12,924 nucleotides of DNA from Euryarchaeota archaeon UBA346 (GTDB taxonomy: Archaea; Thermoplasmatota; E2; DHVEG-1): NCBI GenBank assembly GCA_002496355.1, contig DAJP01000027.1, forward strand, positions 20,149 to 33,072, in the 5' to 3' direction. Both the position numbers and the translations under genes were made by a program. The notes beneath the pieces were generated by a model, which did no database searches, was not told where the DNA came from, and was given only the letters and a program-made list of their open reading frames with translations. Below, piece by piece: positions 12,722 through 12,924 of this stretch (position 1 is the first letter of the stretch; every line of letters begins with the position of its first letter).

Positions 12722-12924
12722 ATGATCAAGATAATCTCCTTTGATTTCGATGGTACTATTGCGAAGCATACTTTTGCAGATGCGTTCTGGCTTGAAGGTG
12801 TACCGTCTCTCTACGCGAAACAACATCGCATCGAACCTGAAGCTGCAAAGAAATTTCTTTTTGAGGAGTACGAAAAGATAGGAGATAATCGAATCGAATG
12901 GTACGACCCAGGGTACTGGTTCGA
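12722..12924 (+). CDS. HAD-superfamily hydrolase, N-terminal part cut by window edge
   Basis: Only the first 67 codons are present. The product opens MIKIISFDFDGTIAKH, where DFDGT is HAD motif I with the nucleophile Asp (D8) and the acid/base Asp (D10). The family are mostly Mg-dependent phosphatases. The next stretch (FADAFWLEGVPSLYAKQH, then a charged helix and IEWYDPGYW) is the beginning of a helical cap domain, which usually sets substrate choice. Motifs II-IV lie beyond the window, so the activity cannot be refined. Start choice rests on the position of motif I right at the N-terminus, as is normal for this family, and on the TATA spacing. It is 72 bases downstream of the TspO-like gene. 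Confidence 0.88.
   Translation, partial: MIKIISFDFDGTIAKHTFADAFWLEGVPSLYAKQHRIEPEAAKKFLFEEYEKIGDNRIEWYDPGYWF

Noticed and set aside
1..12924. tRNA genes, CRISPR repeats, transposon ends or phage genes
   Set aside because: No cloverleaf-like sequence, regularly spaced repeat, transposase or long terminal inverted repeat could be found by eye in the short intergenic gaps.

Overview
The window looks like chromosomal DNA of an archaeon, most likely a euryarchaeote of the Thermoplasmata or a similar uncultured sediment lineage. The lineage is inferred from gene flavour, not from a marker gene. The archaeal call rests on A/T-rich TATA boxes about 25-30 bases before expected transcript starts in almost every intergenic gap. 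It is also supported by GGTGA- and GGAG-type ribosome sites, some genes with almost no leader (nrdJ, the HAD gene), and a PGF-type C-terminal membrane anchor on an exported protein. Genes are closely packed; the longest gap is about 240 bases. I see no rRNA, tRNA, CRISPR array, insertion sequence or prophage gene.

Layout. Bases 1-3882 (minus strand) hold asparagine synthetase A (its C-terminal end runs off the window), a SlyD-like FKBP peptidyl-prolyl isomerase, and an adenosylcobalamin-dependent ribonucleotide reductase. Each appears to have its own promoter. Bases 3998-4792 (plus) hold a two-helix membrane protein with two membrane-edge histidines, then an exported, C-terminally anchored beta-sandwich-like protein. 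Bases 4789-8669 (minus) hold a fold-type I PLP aminotransferase, a secreted C45-type Ntn hydrolase, and a second, divergent PLP aminotransferase. Bases 8776-9603 (plus) hold a short-chain dehydrogenase. Bases 9616-10013 (minus) hold two tandem, clearly homologous small acidic proteins of unknown function. Bases 10252-12924 (plus) hold a zinc-ribbon protein with a Vsr/DUF559-like nuclease domain, methionine sulfoxide reductase MsrA, a TspO-like polytopic membrane protein, and the start of a HAD-family hydrolase.

How the genes fit together. Most look like single-promoter housekeeping or accessory genes, not one pathway. Three groupings may be functional: the membrane/exported pair (possible redox or metal chemistry at the cell surface); the secreted amidase-like hydrolase between two aminotransferases (possible use of acylated amino acids, inferred from adjacency only); and the tandem small-protein operon, divergent from the zinc-ribbon nuclease across a 238-base shared promoter region. 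The least described items are the tandem small paralogues and the zinc-ribbon nuclease.
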